Assembly: GCF_001949145.1 (NCBI RefSeq)
Contig: NW_019091359.1
Coordinates: 1,958,337-1,970,246, forward strand
Length of the DNA: 11,910 nt
Direction of reading: 5' to 3'
DNA from: Acanthaster planci
Lineage: Eukaryota > Echinodermata > Asteroidea > Valvatida > Acanthasteridae
In this document: in pieces, positions 1 through 7,541 of the stretch
Numbering within the stretch: the stretch's first letter is position 1
How the letters are laid out: every line of letters starts with the position of its first letter
The notes under the pieces: generated by a model
What the model was told of the DNA's origin: nothing
What the model saw: the letters and a program-made list of their open reading frames with translations, nothing else
Database searches by the model: none
Made by a program: the position numbers and the translations under genes

Positions 1-690
1 TTTCCAATCAGAAGAGGGTGCTGTTTGCACGCGGCTTTGTGTATACTTCGTATCAAATGCTTTCAAGAACTCCTGCAATGCCCAGTATAGCTAGCTGTGG
101 TCAGTTAAGGTCAGAAAAATTGATAAGGCCCCCCTCCCTAAAAAAAGACTTCTGTTTTCGGTTTCCTGATCGACCCTTACTTTTCGGCACGACCCTAACA
201 TTTTTATCGGCCAGTTAGAAAAACAAATTTACACAATTAACAAAAATATAAATTAATGCCGATGTCTTTTCTGTCTTCACAAAACACCTTTCAACAACCC
301 AGTCTCATATTAAAATGCTTGTTTTACATGTTTTCCTACTTCACTTGCAATTTTTGAAAAAAAAAACCTTTGTCATTTTTACGAGTTCCACTCGCGTTTC
401 GCAGTCGCAGTAGTGAAATTTTGTGCGCAAAGCTCAATGCATGAATGCAAAGCTGCACTGGTTCCCACCACGCCGCGCCCATGCAAAAGACCATCAGATG
501 GAAATGTGCTAACCAATTACGTCCCGGTCGCGAGTCGATTAAAACTACATCGGTGTCGTACACACATGCAGCCATACAGCTGCAGGTCGAAAAAACATCG
601 ATGTTGCAAGAGGATTTCTTCAAGTTAATTAATTCACAGAAGTTGGTCTCTTGTTAATGTATTTATTTTCTGTGTTCATGAGTTCCTGCC
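1..690. other. AT-rich stretch with no recognisable gene
   Basis: Apart from the repeat patch at 129-198, I see no gene here. The segment 200-360 is AT-rich with T- and A-runs, and 380-600 has somewhat more CpG than the rest of the window. A DR4-like pair of nuclear-receptor half-sites (TGGTCA, 4 bases, AGGTCA) lies at 98-113, but such pairs occur by chance. Open frames here are short, overlap on both strands and have no supporting splice pattern. Confidence 0.5.
129..198. repeat. Degenerate internally repeated patch (TTTTCGG / CGACCCT)
   Basis: The motif TTTTCGG occurs at 155-161 and again at 181-187, and each copy is followed by CGACCCT (171-177 and 190-196). A C-rich stretch followed by an A-run (129-146) lies just upstream. 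The two halves look like diverged copies of one 20-26 bp unit. The arrangement resembles old interspersed repeats common in marine invertebrate genomes, but I cannot name a family. The visible motif repetition is direct; the transposon origin is inference. Confidence 0.35.
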
Positions 691-694
691 ATAG

Positions 695-742
695 CACGTG
701 GTTTATCGCCCATCTGGATGCATCATGTATGCTTACCACGTG
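695..742. promoter_or_regulatory. Pair of inverted E-boxes (CACGTG)
   Basis: CACGTGGT at 695-702 and its reverse complement ACCACGTG at 735-742 form an inverted pair about 40 bp apart, with a CATCTG E-box-like core between them. CACGTG is the canonical site for bHLH-zip factors such as USF, MYC/MAX and MITF. Two perfect copies with matching flanks in opposite orientation within 50 bp is more than a single chance hit, but no promoter is identified nearby, so a regulatory role is inference. Confidence 0.3.
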
Positions 743-1320
743 ATACACGGACATTGCTGGCCAGTTTGCTGTCATGAATACCTAACTAATTTAATTTTAA
801 GTGGCCACTCTCACCACTGTCAGAAAAAGATTTCAAAAAGAGATTTCATCTACAAATGCCCCCAAATACCCTTGTTTTACATTGTAGAGCATCGGACAGC
901 CAGAAGGGAGACCAAATACGTGTAGGCCTGGGTACAGCCTGTTTGTGATCAGGTGACTCGACTAGTCCAGTCGTTGTTGACTAGCATTTGTTGAATCTGA
1001 ATGAACCACTGTGTGGTCCTTGATAATTCTCAGTAGAATGTGTTCCGTTTGGCAAGTGTAAGCCCATACCACCCCCAACAAAACAACACCGGTTTTGATA
1101 CACCAAAAGCCTAAAAAAAACCGTACTTTTCATGGCATTGTTCTATTTTTAAGAGTGCACAATCAACGGCGAGCACCAGAGCTGGGTCCTGAAAGACAGT
1201 GGACTCCCTGCAGAGCTCACCACCTGCATCTCCAGTGAATGGGGAACCTCAGTTTTCCTCGTGTGGAAATGCACAGAAAAATGCCATCTGTGGATCGATA
1301 AAGAAGTCTTTTGTTGGTGT
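743..1320. other. Unique-looking sequence with no recognisable gene
   Basis: I see no coding exon, RNA gene or clear repeat. A small imperfect stem (CTAGTC at 962-967 with GACTAG at 979-984) is present. The open frames are short, and those on opposite strands overlap each other. Confidence 0.5.
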
Positions 1321-1380
1321 TTGGAACGACTTGCTTGTACCCTAGCTCTGTACTTGTACAATGTACATGTACCGGTACCT
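1321..1380. repeat. Cluster of GTAC palindromes
   Basis: Within about 50 bp there are several GTAC cores, including the 10-bp palindrome GTACATGTAC at 1363-1372, which overlaps GTACCGGTAC at 1369-1378. The same ATG/GTAC-type motif recurs across the window (3100-3170, 8390, 8440, 9746, 11175, 11518). This is simple-sequence or motif enrichment typical of some marine invertebrate genomes. No function is shown. Confidence 0.5.
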
Positions 1381-1850
1381 CAGCTTGGAGGACTGACAAA
1401 ATCAGGACATGACTTGGCTTTTAAACAACAAGTGCATATTTATGTTAAGATTTCTTGCGTTTACATGCACTTGTACACTGCATTTTACACCTATCAGCAC
1501 AGACAGAAAAAGTTCTTGAAAAACTACACGAATGTAGTACTTTAATGCATGCAGGTAATGTAGGAGGAAATCTCTTCACTCGTGCAGTGTACATGCACCT
1601 GAGCTGAAGTGCACCCCAAATCGGCAAAAGAAAGACAGATGGTTACAACAGGGTTCCTGCCTTGCACGCGTTCTGCATACAATACGCAAAGACCTTACTT
1701 TCTGCGGAAAAAAAGTCCTCTTTTGTTCCGCTCAGAGCGGATAGACAAATATTCTATTTCTGAAACAAAAACTGATAAATTTCAAGCATTTTTCAAAATA
1801 TCAGCATGCCCATTTTTTGTTCACATATCCATCCTCAACAAGGTATAGAC
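1381..1850. other. No gene recognised
   Basis: The stretch contains short overlapping open frames and scattered CATGCA/GTACAT motifs, including a 5-bp stem GTGCA/TGCAC around 1580-1600. There is no convincing exon, RNA or mobile element. Confidence 0.5.
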
Positions 1851-2160
1851 TGAAAGGGAAATACTTCCACTGCCACACTCCCAATTTGATTTACATCTTG
1901 TTTGCCCTCACGGAGGTTTAATTCCAAACTCCTCATCAAAAGGAAACTAATCAGATGCATTCCTCTGAAAAGATGACAAAGTGAAATTCCTTTCTCACAT
2001 CCAAGTGCATTCTTTCCCCGATCTCTTAAGCCTTGGCAATCACGAGCCTTCCCAAATGCCACACTCATCCAAATCCCATCCAATTTTCTCCACTCTCTGA
2101 GTATTACACCAGACTCAAGTTTCACCCCACAGTTTTTTTTCTCTTCTCCTCTCCTAAAGA
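1851..2160. other. G-poor, pyrimidine-biased segment
   Basis: The + strand is visibly depleted in G and enriched in C, T and A over about 300 bp, ending in a long T/C tract near 2130-2157. Such strand asymmetry can come from transcription-coupled mutation or from a degenerate pyrimidine-rich simple repeat. The open frames on both strands here reflect this composition and do not look coding. Confidence 0.4.
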
Positions 2161-2860
2161 CAAATTCATCCTAGCGATAACAGATGTGAAAGAGAGGAAT
2201 TCAGTCACGGGGAGGGAAAAAATTATTAAAGATAAAAAAAACTTGTACTTGAGATGTTCCTTGCCAGTGGTATTCGTTGATGACTTCTAGGAACAGATGT
2301 GAAGCTAGCAAAACCAGCCTGTGATTGCCAAGGGGCACTCAAGTGCGTCCTGCTGTCTATAGAATATACATACGCTTTGCATCTCCCAGGATGTTGCCAG
2401 ACCCCTTTGATGGAGTTTGCAGCCACTGGGCCCACTTTGAAGTTTGGAAGCAGCAGCGAGAAAGGATAAAACCTGAAATTTGTCGGCGTGCTTTTGTTCG
2501 TTGATAATTTGTCCATCAAAAGGTACTTGAACTGAAAAGAAGAATCATGTGGAAGATGCATTGCATGAAATGAGTTGTTTGCCATGAGCATGTGATGTTG
2601 CTTGGGAAACTGAAGTCTTGTTGCAATAGTAGTGTTTGATCGGATCTTGATGTGTGCCTGAATTGCTAATGGTTCTCTGTACATGAAGTCATTCACGTGT
2701 GTTTTAGTGAGGCATACGTTGGGAAGTGAACTTCAAGAATTTAGAACAGTCATTTTGTGAGTAATTTGACAATAAGTTCTTTGCAAACAGTGCTCAGCAG
2801 ATCTGAATAGTCCGCCAGGTTTTACAGAGCGTGTGGGAAAAAAACGAGTCGGTCTCTCAA
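2161..2860. other. Open-frame-rich stretch without a convincing gene
   Basis: The longest open frame in the window (156 codons, minus strand, 2226-2696) lies here. It begins at GTG, is poor in acidic residues and rich in His, Ser and Phe, and looks like non-coding sequence. On the + strand, a stop-bounded frame of about 58 codons ends in TGA near 2504. Its last 36 residues (reading from a CCCAG/GATG acceptor-like junction near 2390) have a balanced composition, but no donor site follows. I do not call either as a gene. Confidence 0.4.
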
Positions 2861-2869
2861 TAAACAAAG

Positions 2870-2912
2870 TGGCATTGTTGATGCCAATCGGCATCAACAA
2901 TGCCAATCGGCA
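2870..2912. repeat. Perfect 16-bp-arm hairpin overlapping a 13-bp direct repeat
   Basis: The left arm TGGCATTGTTGATGCC (2870-2885) is the exact reverse complement of the right arm at 2890-2905, separated by the 4-base loop AATC. The 13-mer ATGCCAATCGGCA occurs at 2881-2893 and again at 2900-2912, so the second copy starts inside the right arm. The shape fits a template-switch or palindrome-generating replication event. The stem is shorter than a typical miRNA precursor. Confidence 0.8.
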
Positions 2913-2971
2913 AGCCTGAGTAGTCATCTGCAAGTAATACCAAGGCCTTTGTAGCAATAGCAGTCCATCAA

Positions 2972-2990
2972 ATGTGGGAGGGAGGGGGTA
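2972..2990 (+). other. G-rich run
   Basis: Three G-runs of 3, 3 and 5 bases are separated by single A residues. This is one run short of a canonical four-run G-quadruplex, although another GGG lies about 25 bp downstream. Confidence 0.4.
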
Positions 2991-3084
2991 GCCTCCATAT
3001 CTTCAGCAAGGGCGGTACTGTTGCCAAGAATCCTTGTCCATTAATGTTATGTCTTGAAGCAAACAGCTCTCACAACCTACTGGT

Positions 3085-3170
3085 AGCTGTGCATGTGCAA
3101 TTGTGCATATATGTACAGTTTGTGTATACTGTACATTTGTACAATGTAAGAATTGTACATGTGTACCTAT
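3085..3170. repeat. TGTACA/CATGTG-rich patch
   Basis: About 85 bp is dominated by alternating purine-pyrimidine words: TGTACA several times, GTATAC, and TGTGCA-type words. It looks like a degraded palindromic simple-sequence patch. The motif is the same as at 1321-1380. Confidence 0.5.
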
Positions 3171-4270
3171 TTCTTTATAAAATGTGTTGCACGGTTAGAG
3201 AAATTAGGCTTACCAACTTACTCCCTCTGTTTCACTTCAAACTTCTCAGCACTCACAAATATCAAGCTAGGCGTTACACTACAACTGTGGTACAGAAGGA
3301 GTGGCTTGAAAGTGTTACATGCTTCAGAGGTCTGGTGATCCATCAGCCCTTGCTAACATTTCCCCGCTGACAGGGGATAATTTGTACATGTCTGCAGAAA
3401 GTCTGCCCCAGCAATCATCGGCCAGCACTAAATGGAATTCAAGAGATAACCGCCTGACAGCCAGGGCATTCTTGGATGTGTTTTATGGTCGGCTGGCGCT
3501 TTATGCCCTGAGACTCCAGTGATGATTTCCACCCAGAGACAGCTTTTCTATCTCTGGCCTGCTTTCTGGGGCTTTCTGCCCCTTTTTGAGCTGAGACACC
3601 CTCCACTACTGGAAGGCAACCATCAAAGCATCTCAGTAGGTTAGTTGTGAAGGACACATGGTAATCATTGCTCGGGTGTGTGGAGATGGCATGACTTCGG
3701 CCATCCTGATGAGATGGGCTTTGCTGATGCGTGGTGGAAATTTTAAAAACAAGAGCAGAATAAAGCTTCTTTCATGGGTTGTCATTTATATTGGTAAAAT
3801 TCCCTCTCTATCAGATTCAAATGACTTTCACATGTGGGTTGAGACTGTGTAATTATAAGAAGATTGCCTTTACAAAGGAGTCACTGAACTCGCTTAGAAG
3901 TATTTGACACATAGAATATCAGTTATAATTTAGAAAGAACATGGCTGATCTTGCAGTTTCATCTCCCAAAGCAAGAAGACATGAGCAGATTTTGTCAGCC
4001 TTTGTCTGTGATTGAGAATCTCCTCAACCCGCAACTCAAATTTAAAATGACGTGGCAGCCAACTGAATGTTAGATTTGAAGCCTCAAGAAACCTGCCATA
4101 GGTGTGCTCCACTGTAAAGTCACCTTGTCTGTAAAAACCAGAACTGCTGATTAAATCATATATGCCACCTTTTCACTGTTGAAATAGGCAGTAAGAAAGC
4201 CCTTTTTGTGAAAAGAGCATTCATGGACAGAAAACTTCTAGGCATTCTAATCCCCTCATTAAAGCACCCT
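3171..4270. other. Long stretch without a recognised gene
   Basis: I see no supported exon. A short GGGGC/GCCCC stem lies near 3568-3582. A 72-codon minus-strand frame (3439-3657) and a 64-codon + frame (3658-3852) are open but have no splice-site or composition support. An AATAAA-like hexamer occurs near 3760, without an upstream gene to end. Confidence 0.45.
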
Positions 4271-4276
4271 GGATGG

Positions 4277-4293
4277 GCGGCCTCTAGTGGTTG
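4277..4293. promoter_or_regulatory. CTCF-like core
   Basis: The core CCTCTAGTGG (4281-4290), preceded by GCGG, resembles the common vertebrate CTCF core in which CCCTCTAGTGG follows GCG. CTCF and its core motif are conserved across bilaterians. The match is partial, and I have not scored it against a matrix. The call rests on visual similarity. Confidence 0.25.
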
Positions 4294-4318
4294 CCTCTCC
4301 TTGAACCTCTTGAGTTCA

Positions 4319-4332
4319 GTCTCCTTGGCAAC
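4319..4332. promoter_or_regulatory. RFX X-box-like site
   Basis: GTCTCCTTGGCAAC fits the X-box pattern RYYNYY, a 2-base spacer, then RRNRAC: half-sites GTCTCC and GGCAAC separated by TT. RFX factors use such sites to drive ciliary genes in animals. A second GTTGCC half-site lies about 25 bp upstream. No promoter or transcription start is seen beside it, so function is inferred. Confidence 0.35.
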
Positions 4333-4680
4333 TGTACCAAGCTGTCATCTTAGACACAAGCCAGACAATATCTGTGGCTGTTTCATGCTTTAGAGGCGTC
4401 TGTGAACCCAATGTGATTCATGTGATGCATTTTCCAGGATGAATACATTGTATTTGTTACATAGAATTTGTACATCCTTGCTCACATGACAGGGCAAATA
4501 TTTGGCAGGAACGAGTTTGCACCCTTGGAGTGTGCAGACCCCTGATCAATGGTGTCTACAATGTCCACATCGATCTTCATTACAGCAATCAATGAACCCT
4601 GCTGCACTATGTACAGAGTAGAGCTTCATTGTTCAACATCTTGAAATGAAACAGGTCCATGCACTCTCTTCCTGAACATT
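4333..4680. other. No gene recognised
   Basis: The sequence has mixed composition, with no convincing open frame, splice pair or repeat. Confidence 0.5.
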
Positions 4681-4683
4681 GAC

Positions 4684-4703
4684 CTTGTCTTGTCCAAGAC
4701 AAG
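4684..4703. repeat. 20-bp near-perfect palindrome
   Basis: CTTGTCTTG (4684-4692) is followed, after the two bases TC, by its exact reverse complement CAAGACAAG (4695-4703). It could be a dimer-binding site, a small stem-loop or chance. Confidence 0.6.
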
Positions 4704-5027
4704 CCTGGATCCACTCAAGAGATGAACACGCTGAAAATAACCAAGACTCTGTTTCCACTCTGACTGATCGTTGTCCAAATTCACAAAGGTTGAAAACGTG
4801 GCATACCATCTAGCTAGCAATGTAAAAGTTTTCACTATAGGGTGTCAAGCCATCCAAAGCCATCACAACCCAGTACCATGTGAAGATCCCTTCTCTATCT
4901 TTCCCACACTGACAACTCAACCAAACTTCACTTCACAGCAACAAAGAAATAACTTAGATTTTCTGATTGGTCCTCTCGTCCAAATGTTGTGTACTCAACG
5001 CAGTGGTCAGAAAATGTCTTTTACACC
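4704..5027. other. Open + frame of doubtful coding value
   Basis: A + frame runs 4771-5109 from a TTG (112 codons). It has no ATG start at its 5' end, no flanking splice signals that I can support, and a mixed composition without a recognisable domain. I do not call a gene. An AATAAA hexamer follows its stop near 5105. Confidence 0.35.
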
Positions 5028-5360
5028 TCATGTGTATTCTTTCTGCTGTATCAAAGTCTTTGATCGACCCGGTGAAGTGTCACAGAGAAAACGAGGCACG
5101 CGGAAATAAAACAACACCACATTGGCGTGTTTAGCTTTTGGGTTGATCAGAGCATGCCTGGTTTGCACCCCGAATGCAATTGTTGTGGTCTCCACAGTGG
5201 GAAACTGGTACTGTTCAATCTGGCTGGCAGGCCGAGACAGGTGTGTTCGGGAACATCTCACACCCTCTTCTGGTGATTTGCATCCATTGCCTGGTGCCTG
5301 GGGTGTTGTGGTACCACCAGGCTGAGGCTGCCATGGCTTTGTCCCTCCAATGATAGACAT
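5028..5360 (-). CDS. Candidate 110-residue ATG open frame, unknown product
   Basis: On the minus strand this frame begins at a true ATG (5360-5358) with A at -3, and runs 110 codons to a stop. The first 35 or so residues are rich in Gly, Pro, Thr and Gln (MSIIGGTKPWQPQPGG opening). The remainder is mixed, with a basic C-terminal part. I see no signal peptide, membrane segment or catalytic motif, and I do not recognise a family. It lies directly downstream, on the same strand, of the spliced candidate at 5390-5609. It could therefore be a separate first coding exon, a frame inside a 3' untranslated region, or chance. The opposite strand is also open over 5122-5325, which weakens the case. Confidence 0.2.
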   Translation of the reverse strand: MSIIGGTKPWQPQPGGTTTPQAPGNGCKSPEEGVRCSRTHLSRPASQIEQYQFPTVETTTIAFGVQTRHALINPKAKHANVVLFYFRVPRFLCDTSPGRSKTLIQQKEYT

Positions 5361-5389
5361 TCTCTCTTTAACACTTGAAGTACATATAC

Positions 5390-5432
5390 CTACACGTAGA
5401 CCCGAAAGGTGTGAGATATGACAGTAGTGACC
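5390..5432 (-). CDS. Candidate terminal exon B of a minus-strand gene
   Basis: On the minus strand a nine-T tract ending in CCAG gives a strong acceptor, with the exon starting at 5432. Joined to the AG left over from the exon ending at 5489, the reading frame continues for 14 residues (RVTTVISHTFRVYV) and stops at TAG (5392-5390). The frame agreement across the junction supports the pair. The intervening intron would be only 56 nt, which is unusually short for most invertebrate deuterostomes. Product unknown. Confidence 0.2.
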
Positions 5433-5488
5433 CTGGAAAAAAAAACTGTTGTGTTGGTGTGAGCTCAGGTTGGGGGTAGTTTTCTCAC

Positions 5489-5609
5489 CTTAAAGGTTCA
5501 AGGATGACTAGAGATGATTTTGGCAAGATATCAACACCGCAACAGATGGATAACACCCTGGTCGAGCCAGGAGGTAGCACATCCCACTGGGACAGAATCT
5601 CTGTAAGGA
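5489..5609 (-). CDS. Candidate internal exon A of a minus-strand gene
   Basis: On the minus strand an acceptor-like TATTTCCAG precedes 5609, and the donor AAG/GTGAGA follows 5489. One of the three frames is open across all 121 nt. It encodes about 39 residues with balanced charge and hydrophobicity, starting LTEILSQWDVLPPGSTR and ending near VILEPL. The other two frames contain stops. The phase requires one base from an upstream exon, which I could not find. The composition looks protein-like, but the fragment is too short to place in a family. A passing similarity to a methyltransferase glycine-rich loop (VLSICCGVD) is not good enough to claim. It is possibly a genuine exon, an exon relic or chance. 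Confidence 0.2.
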
Positions 5610-5619
5610 CTGGAAATAT

Positions 5620-6205
5620 TTTGTAGATATAATTGAAATGAATTTAAAAAAAAATTGGCTTAATTTCTGTTGAAAACCTTTGGTAATTTGCCCCAAGAGA
5701 TCAAAAAATGAAATAGATCCCAACATTTATACATTTTTGCCTTTCGTTCGTGACCAACACACACCGATAGTTACATGTGTGTATTTAGTACGAAAATAGT
5801 TTTGTACATAAAGTGTTATGTTTTTAATAATTTAATTTAAGGCAACTTAGTGGAACTTAACTATGTCATTACTAACAAGAAAATCCTGCTTTCACTTCTG
5901 CCAGTGGGAAAAGTATTGTCTGAAGTCACGGTTTTGTTGTGCAGTTTATTTTCATTGTACGTGCGCACATTATTGGGGCTGAGATGTAAACTCCCAAACA
6001 TGTTTCATCAGCTACAAGTAAATCAGTATCTTTTTTTAAAGGATTATGGATTCAGCTAAATAGTTTTTTAAAATCTTGCCTGGATCAGAAAAACATGTGC
6101 ATTGACCAGACAGATGCTGCGTGGAAGTCTGCTTGGTTTAAATGATGTCATCGTCTAGTTTTGTTAGGCCTAAGTCTTGTTCATCCTAGCTGATAAGAAA
6201 ATATG
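5620..6205. other. AT-rich stretch, no gene recognised
   Basis: The region is AT-rich, with A- and T-runs near 5643-5654 and 6032-6040. A + frame at 5850-6059 starts at a non-ATG codon and is rich in Leu, as expected from T-rich sequence. An acceptor-like pyrimidine tract ends in CCAG near 5906, without a matching donor. Confidence 0.45.
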
Positions 6206-6206
6206 T

Positions 6207-6224
6207 CCCCCCCCCAAAAAAAAA
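6207..6224 (+). repeat. C9-A9 homopolymer tract
   Basis: Nine C residues (6207-6215) are followed by nine A residues (6216-6224). This is a mononucleotide tract likely to vary in length between individuals and to be prone to sequencing error. Confidence 0.8.
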
Positions 6225-6399
6225 GAGAAATGAGATTGCTATTGTAAACATGTCCACATCACAAGGATAGCAGGCTGAAATGCTTACTGGCTGCACAGAC
6301 TGATAATTTCCATTTGTCCACGTGGCAACTTAAGGATGTGAATAAATCAAGCTTGACACTTGAGCTTCTTGCACGGACTGGATGTGTTTTTTATTGCAG

Positions 6400-6529
6400 A
6401 ATTTTTGTCTTGAGATGGCAGAATGGCTTGCATCAGAGAATGCCTGCAATGCATAAACAAGTTGTGGCTGAGCACAGACCTGTTTATTTTTGCATTTGGG
6501 TGCGAGAAAGATGTCCGGAGTGGCGGTGA
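6400..6529 (+). CDS. Candidate terminal-exon-like frame after a strong acceptor
   Basis: A strong acceptor (a T-rich tract ending in TTATTGCAG) precedes 6400. The frame ATT TTT GTC continues for about 42 residues to TGA at 6527-6529, with many Arg, His, Trp and Gln and one cysteine pair (CIWVRERCPEW). A second frame after the same acceptor also reads open for 18 residues (NFCLEMAEWLASENACNA). No upstream donor partner was found at a sensible place, and no family is recognised. It could be a last coding exon or a chance pyrimidine-AG. Confidence 0.15.
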
Positions 6530-6732
6530 TGGAAATCACTGGAGAGAGGAACTGATGTTGCAGTCATTTCATTTGAGAAACTTGCAGGGATATATAATGA
6601 AGAGTGAAAAAGTAAAACAGTGTTAGCGATGAAGGCAGATTCAAAACGTCTATCATGAAATATCACCCGTGCACATAGTTCAGATTTAGTTGTAATTTTG
6701 CTATTGCCTTGGCCTACATGGATAATATTTAC

Positions 6733-6855
6733 CTTTTCAGGAAATAGGTTGAATAAATTACAGTTTTGTGGCGTGGTTCTTATTTGATTTAATCTGCGTA
6801 TATCTAAATAGAGAATCCATTTTTGAATTTGGAACATAACTTCAAAATTAAACAT
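6733..6855 (-). CDS. Candidate ATG exon with donor site, unknown product
   Basis: On the minus strand an ATG at 6855-6853 opens a frame of 41 codons (MFNFEVMFQIQKWILYLDI opening) up to the good donor AAAAG/GTAAAT, with the intron starting at 6732, phase 0. The unspliced frame continues to 123 codons, ending at 6484, but its later part is rich in His and Ser and looks non-coding. The piece is hydrophobic in places, has no named domain, and has no confirmed acceptor downstream in matching phase. The evidence is weak. Confidence 0.15.
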
Positions 6856-6859
6856 GTTG

Positions 6860-7250
6860 CCATAAAATGAAAAAAAGGTGCTCCTGAATTTTATTATTTT
6901 TACCCTGCTGTTAGAATCTTATTTTGTGCTTTGCACCTGCTACCATTTCTGTGATTGACGTAGACAGTTTTGTGACTGTAATTAATATTTGTCAGTGTTT
7001 CTGTCAGAGAGGTTGTTGTCTTGCATAATATTGATAGTAAAACAAGGATCAAGAGTTAAATGTACCAGGAACCATTCATCAATCAAGTATTTACACAGAG
7101 TGGAATGTCCTCCATTGCACCTGTTGTGGCATTCTGCGCCTAAACAAAGTAATAATTGCAACTTTCACCGACTGCCAATTATGAATGATCACAGTGACCA
7201 TTCATACATACACAATACGTCCATTTATAAAACATGCTTCATTTATTTTT
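6860..7250. other. AT-rich stretch, no gene recognised
   Basis: The stretch has mixed AT-rich composition. CCATTCAT occurs near 7073 and again near 7199. I see no exon or RNA gene. Confidence 0.45.
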
Positions 7251-7329
7251 ATGATGTATAGCTTTGGTGTTTTCTTCCTTCTTTTCATGTCCTTCTTGAT
7301 GCTGCTGTCATTATCACTTCGACAATCAG
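7251..7329 (+). CDS. Candidate first exon with signal-peptide-like sequence
   Basis: ATG ATG at 7251-7256 opens 26 codons (MMYSFGVFFLLFMSFLML opening, then LSLSLRQS) and ends at a strong donor CAG/GTAAGA (donor at 7330), phase 1. The hydrophobic core followed by a polar, Arg-containing end looks like a secretory signal peptide. The same sequence is a T/C-rich tract, which automatically yields Phe and Leu codons, so the resemblance may be compositional. It pairs in frame with the piece starting at 7501. Total predicted length is 39 residues, which would be a very small secreted peptide. No family is recognised. Confidence 0.18.
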
Positions 7330-7500
7330 GTAAGACTGCTTCTCATTAATAATTGGGATTTACAGTAAGTTTTGTTTTGCCAGGAATGACCCTTGGCTGA
7401 AAATTGCAGAGTTACCTGTTTACACTTGGTTTGCTTTCACCAGCGTAACTCAGCGGATTCAAATTCTTCATGGGCCATTTTGTGCATTTTTTTCTCACAG
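7330..7500 (+). other. Well-formed 171-nt intron candidate
   Basis: The donor CAG/GTAAGA at 7330 and the acceptor TTTTTTTCTCACAG ending at 7500 are both near consensus and in the same orientation. A branch-like CGTAACT lies about 55 nt before the acceptor. This is the best-matched donor and acceptor pair I see on the + strand. It supports a transcript even if the flanking pieces are untranslated. Confidence 0.3.
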
Positions 7501-7541
7501 GCTCTCAGAAAAGAGAGGCTACTGTATTTGAGACCCCTTAA
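7501..7541 (+). CDS. Candidate second exon, short C-terminal tail
   Basis: After the acceptor at 7500, the phase-1 frame from the upstream piece reads GSQKREATVFETP and stops at TAA (7539-7541). A different, unspliced frame stays open to 7587 and reads a basic stretch (ALRKERLLYLRPLKTVKR). The KR in the spliced tail could be a dibasic cleavage site, but the remaining peptide is only nine residues. The exon boundary is plausible; its coding status is uncertain. Confidence 0.15.

Noticed and set aside
98-113. DR4-like nuclear-receptor half-site pair
   Set aside because: One half-site is imperfect, and the spacing match alone is expected by chance in 12 kb.
1261-1545. 94-codon + frame
   Set aside because: It starts at GTG and runs through the GTAC/CATG palindrome cluster, which by itself creates Tyr/Val/His-rich open frames.
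2341-2504. Short + frame with protein-like residues after an acceptor-like CCCAG
   Set aside because: It ends in a stop with no donor and no upstream partner, and overlaps another open frame on the opposite strand. Too short to support.
2226-2696. Longest open frame in the window (156 codons, minus strand)
   Set aside because: It opens with GTG, lacks acidic residues, is rich in His/Ser/Phe, has no supporting splice signals and matches no domain I recognise. Typical chance frame.
3628-3690. tRNA A-box-like words (possible tRNA-derived SINE)
   Set aside because: No B-box (GGTTCGANTCC-like) at the right distance, and no cloverleaf.
5090-5102. Ten-base match to the core of miR-124 (AGGCACGCGG)
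   Set aside because: The bases after the match diverge from the mature miRNA, and no hairpin partner is visible around it.
4771-5109. 112-codon + frame
   Set aside because: It begins at TTG with no ATG near its start and no acceptor in front of it. Composition is unremarkable, and the other strand is also partly open.
5535-5575. Methyltransferase motif-I-like peptide in the minus-strand candidate exon
   Set aside because: Only a loose resemblance. The glycine pattern is broken and the flanking residues do not fit, so no function is claimed.
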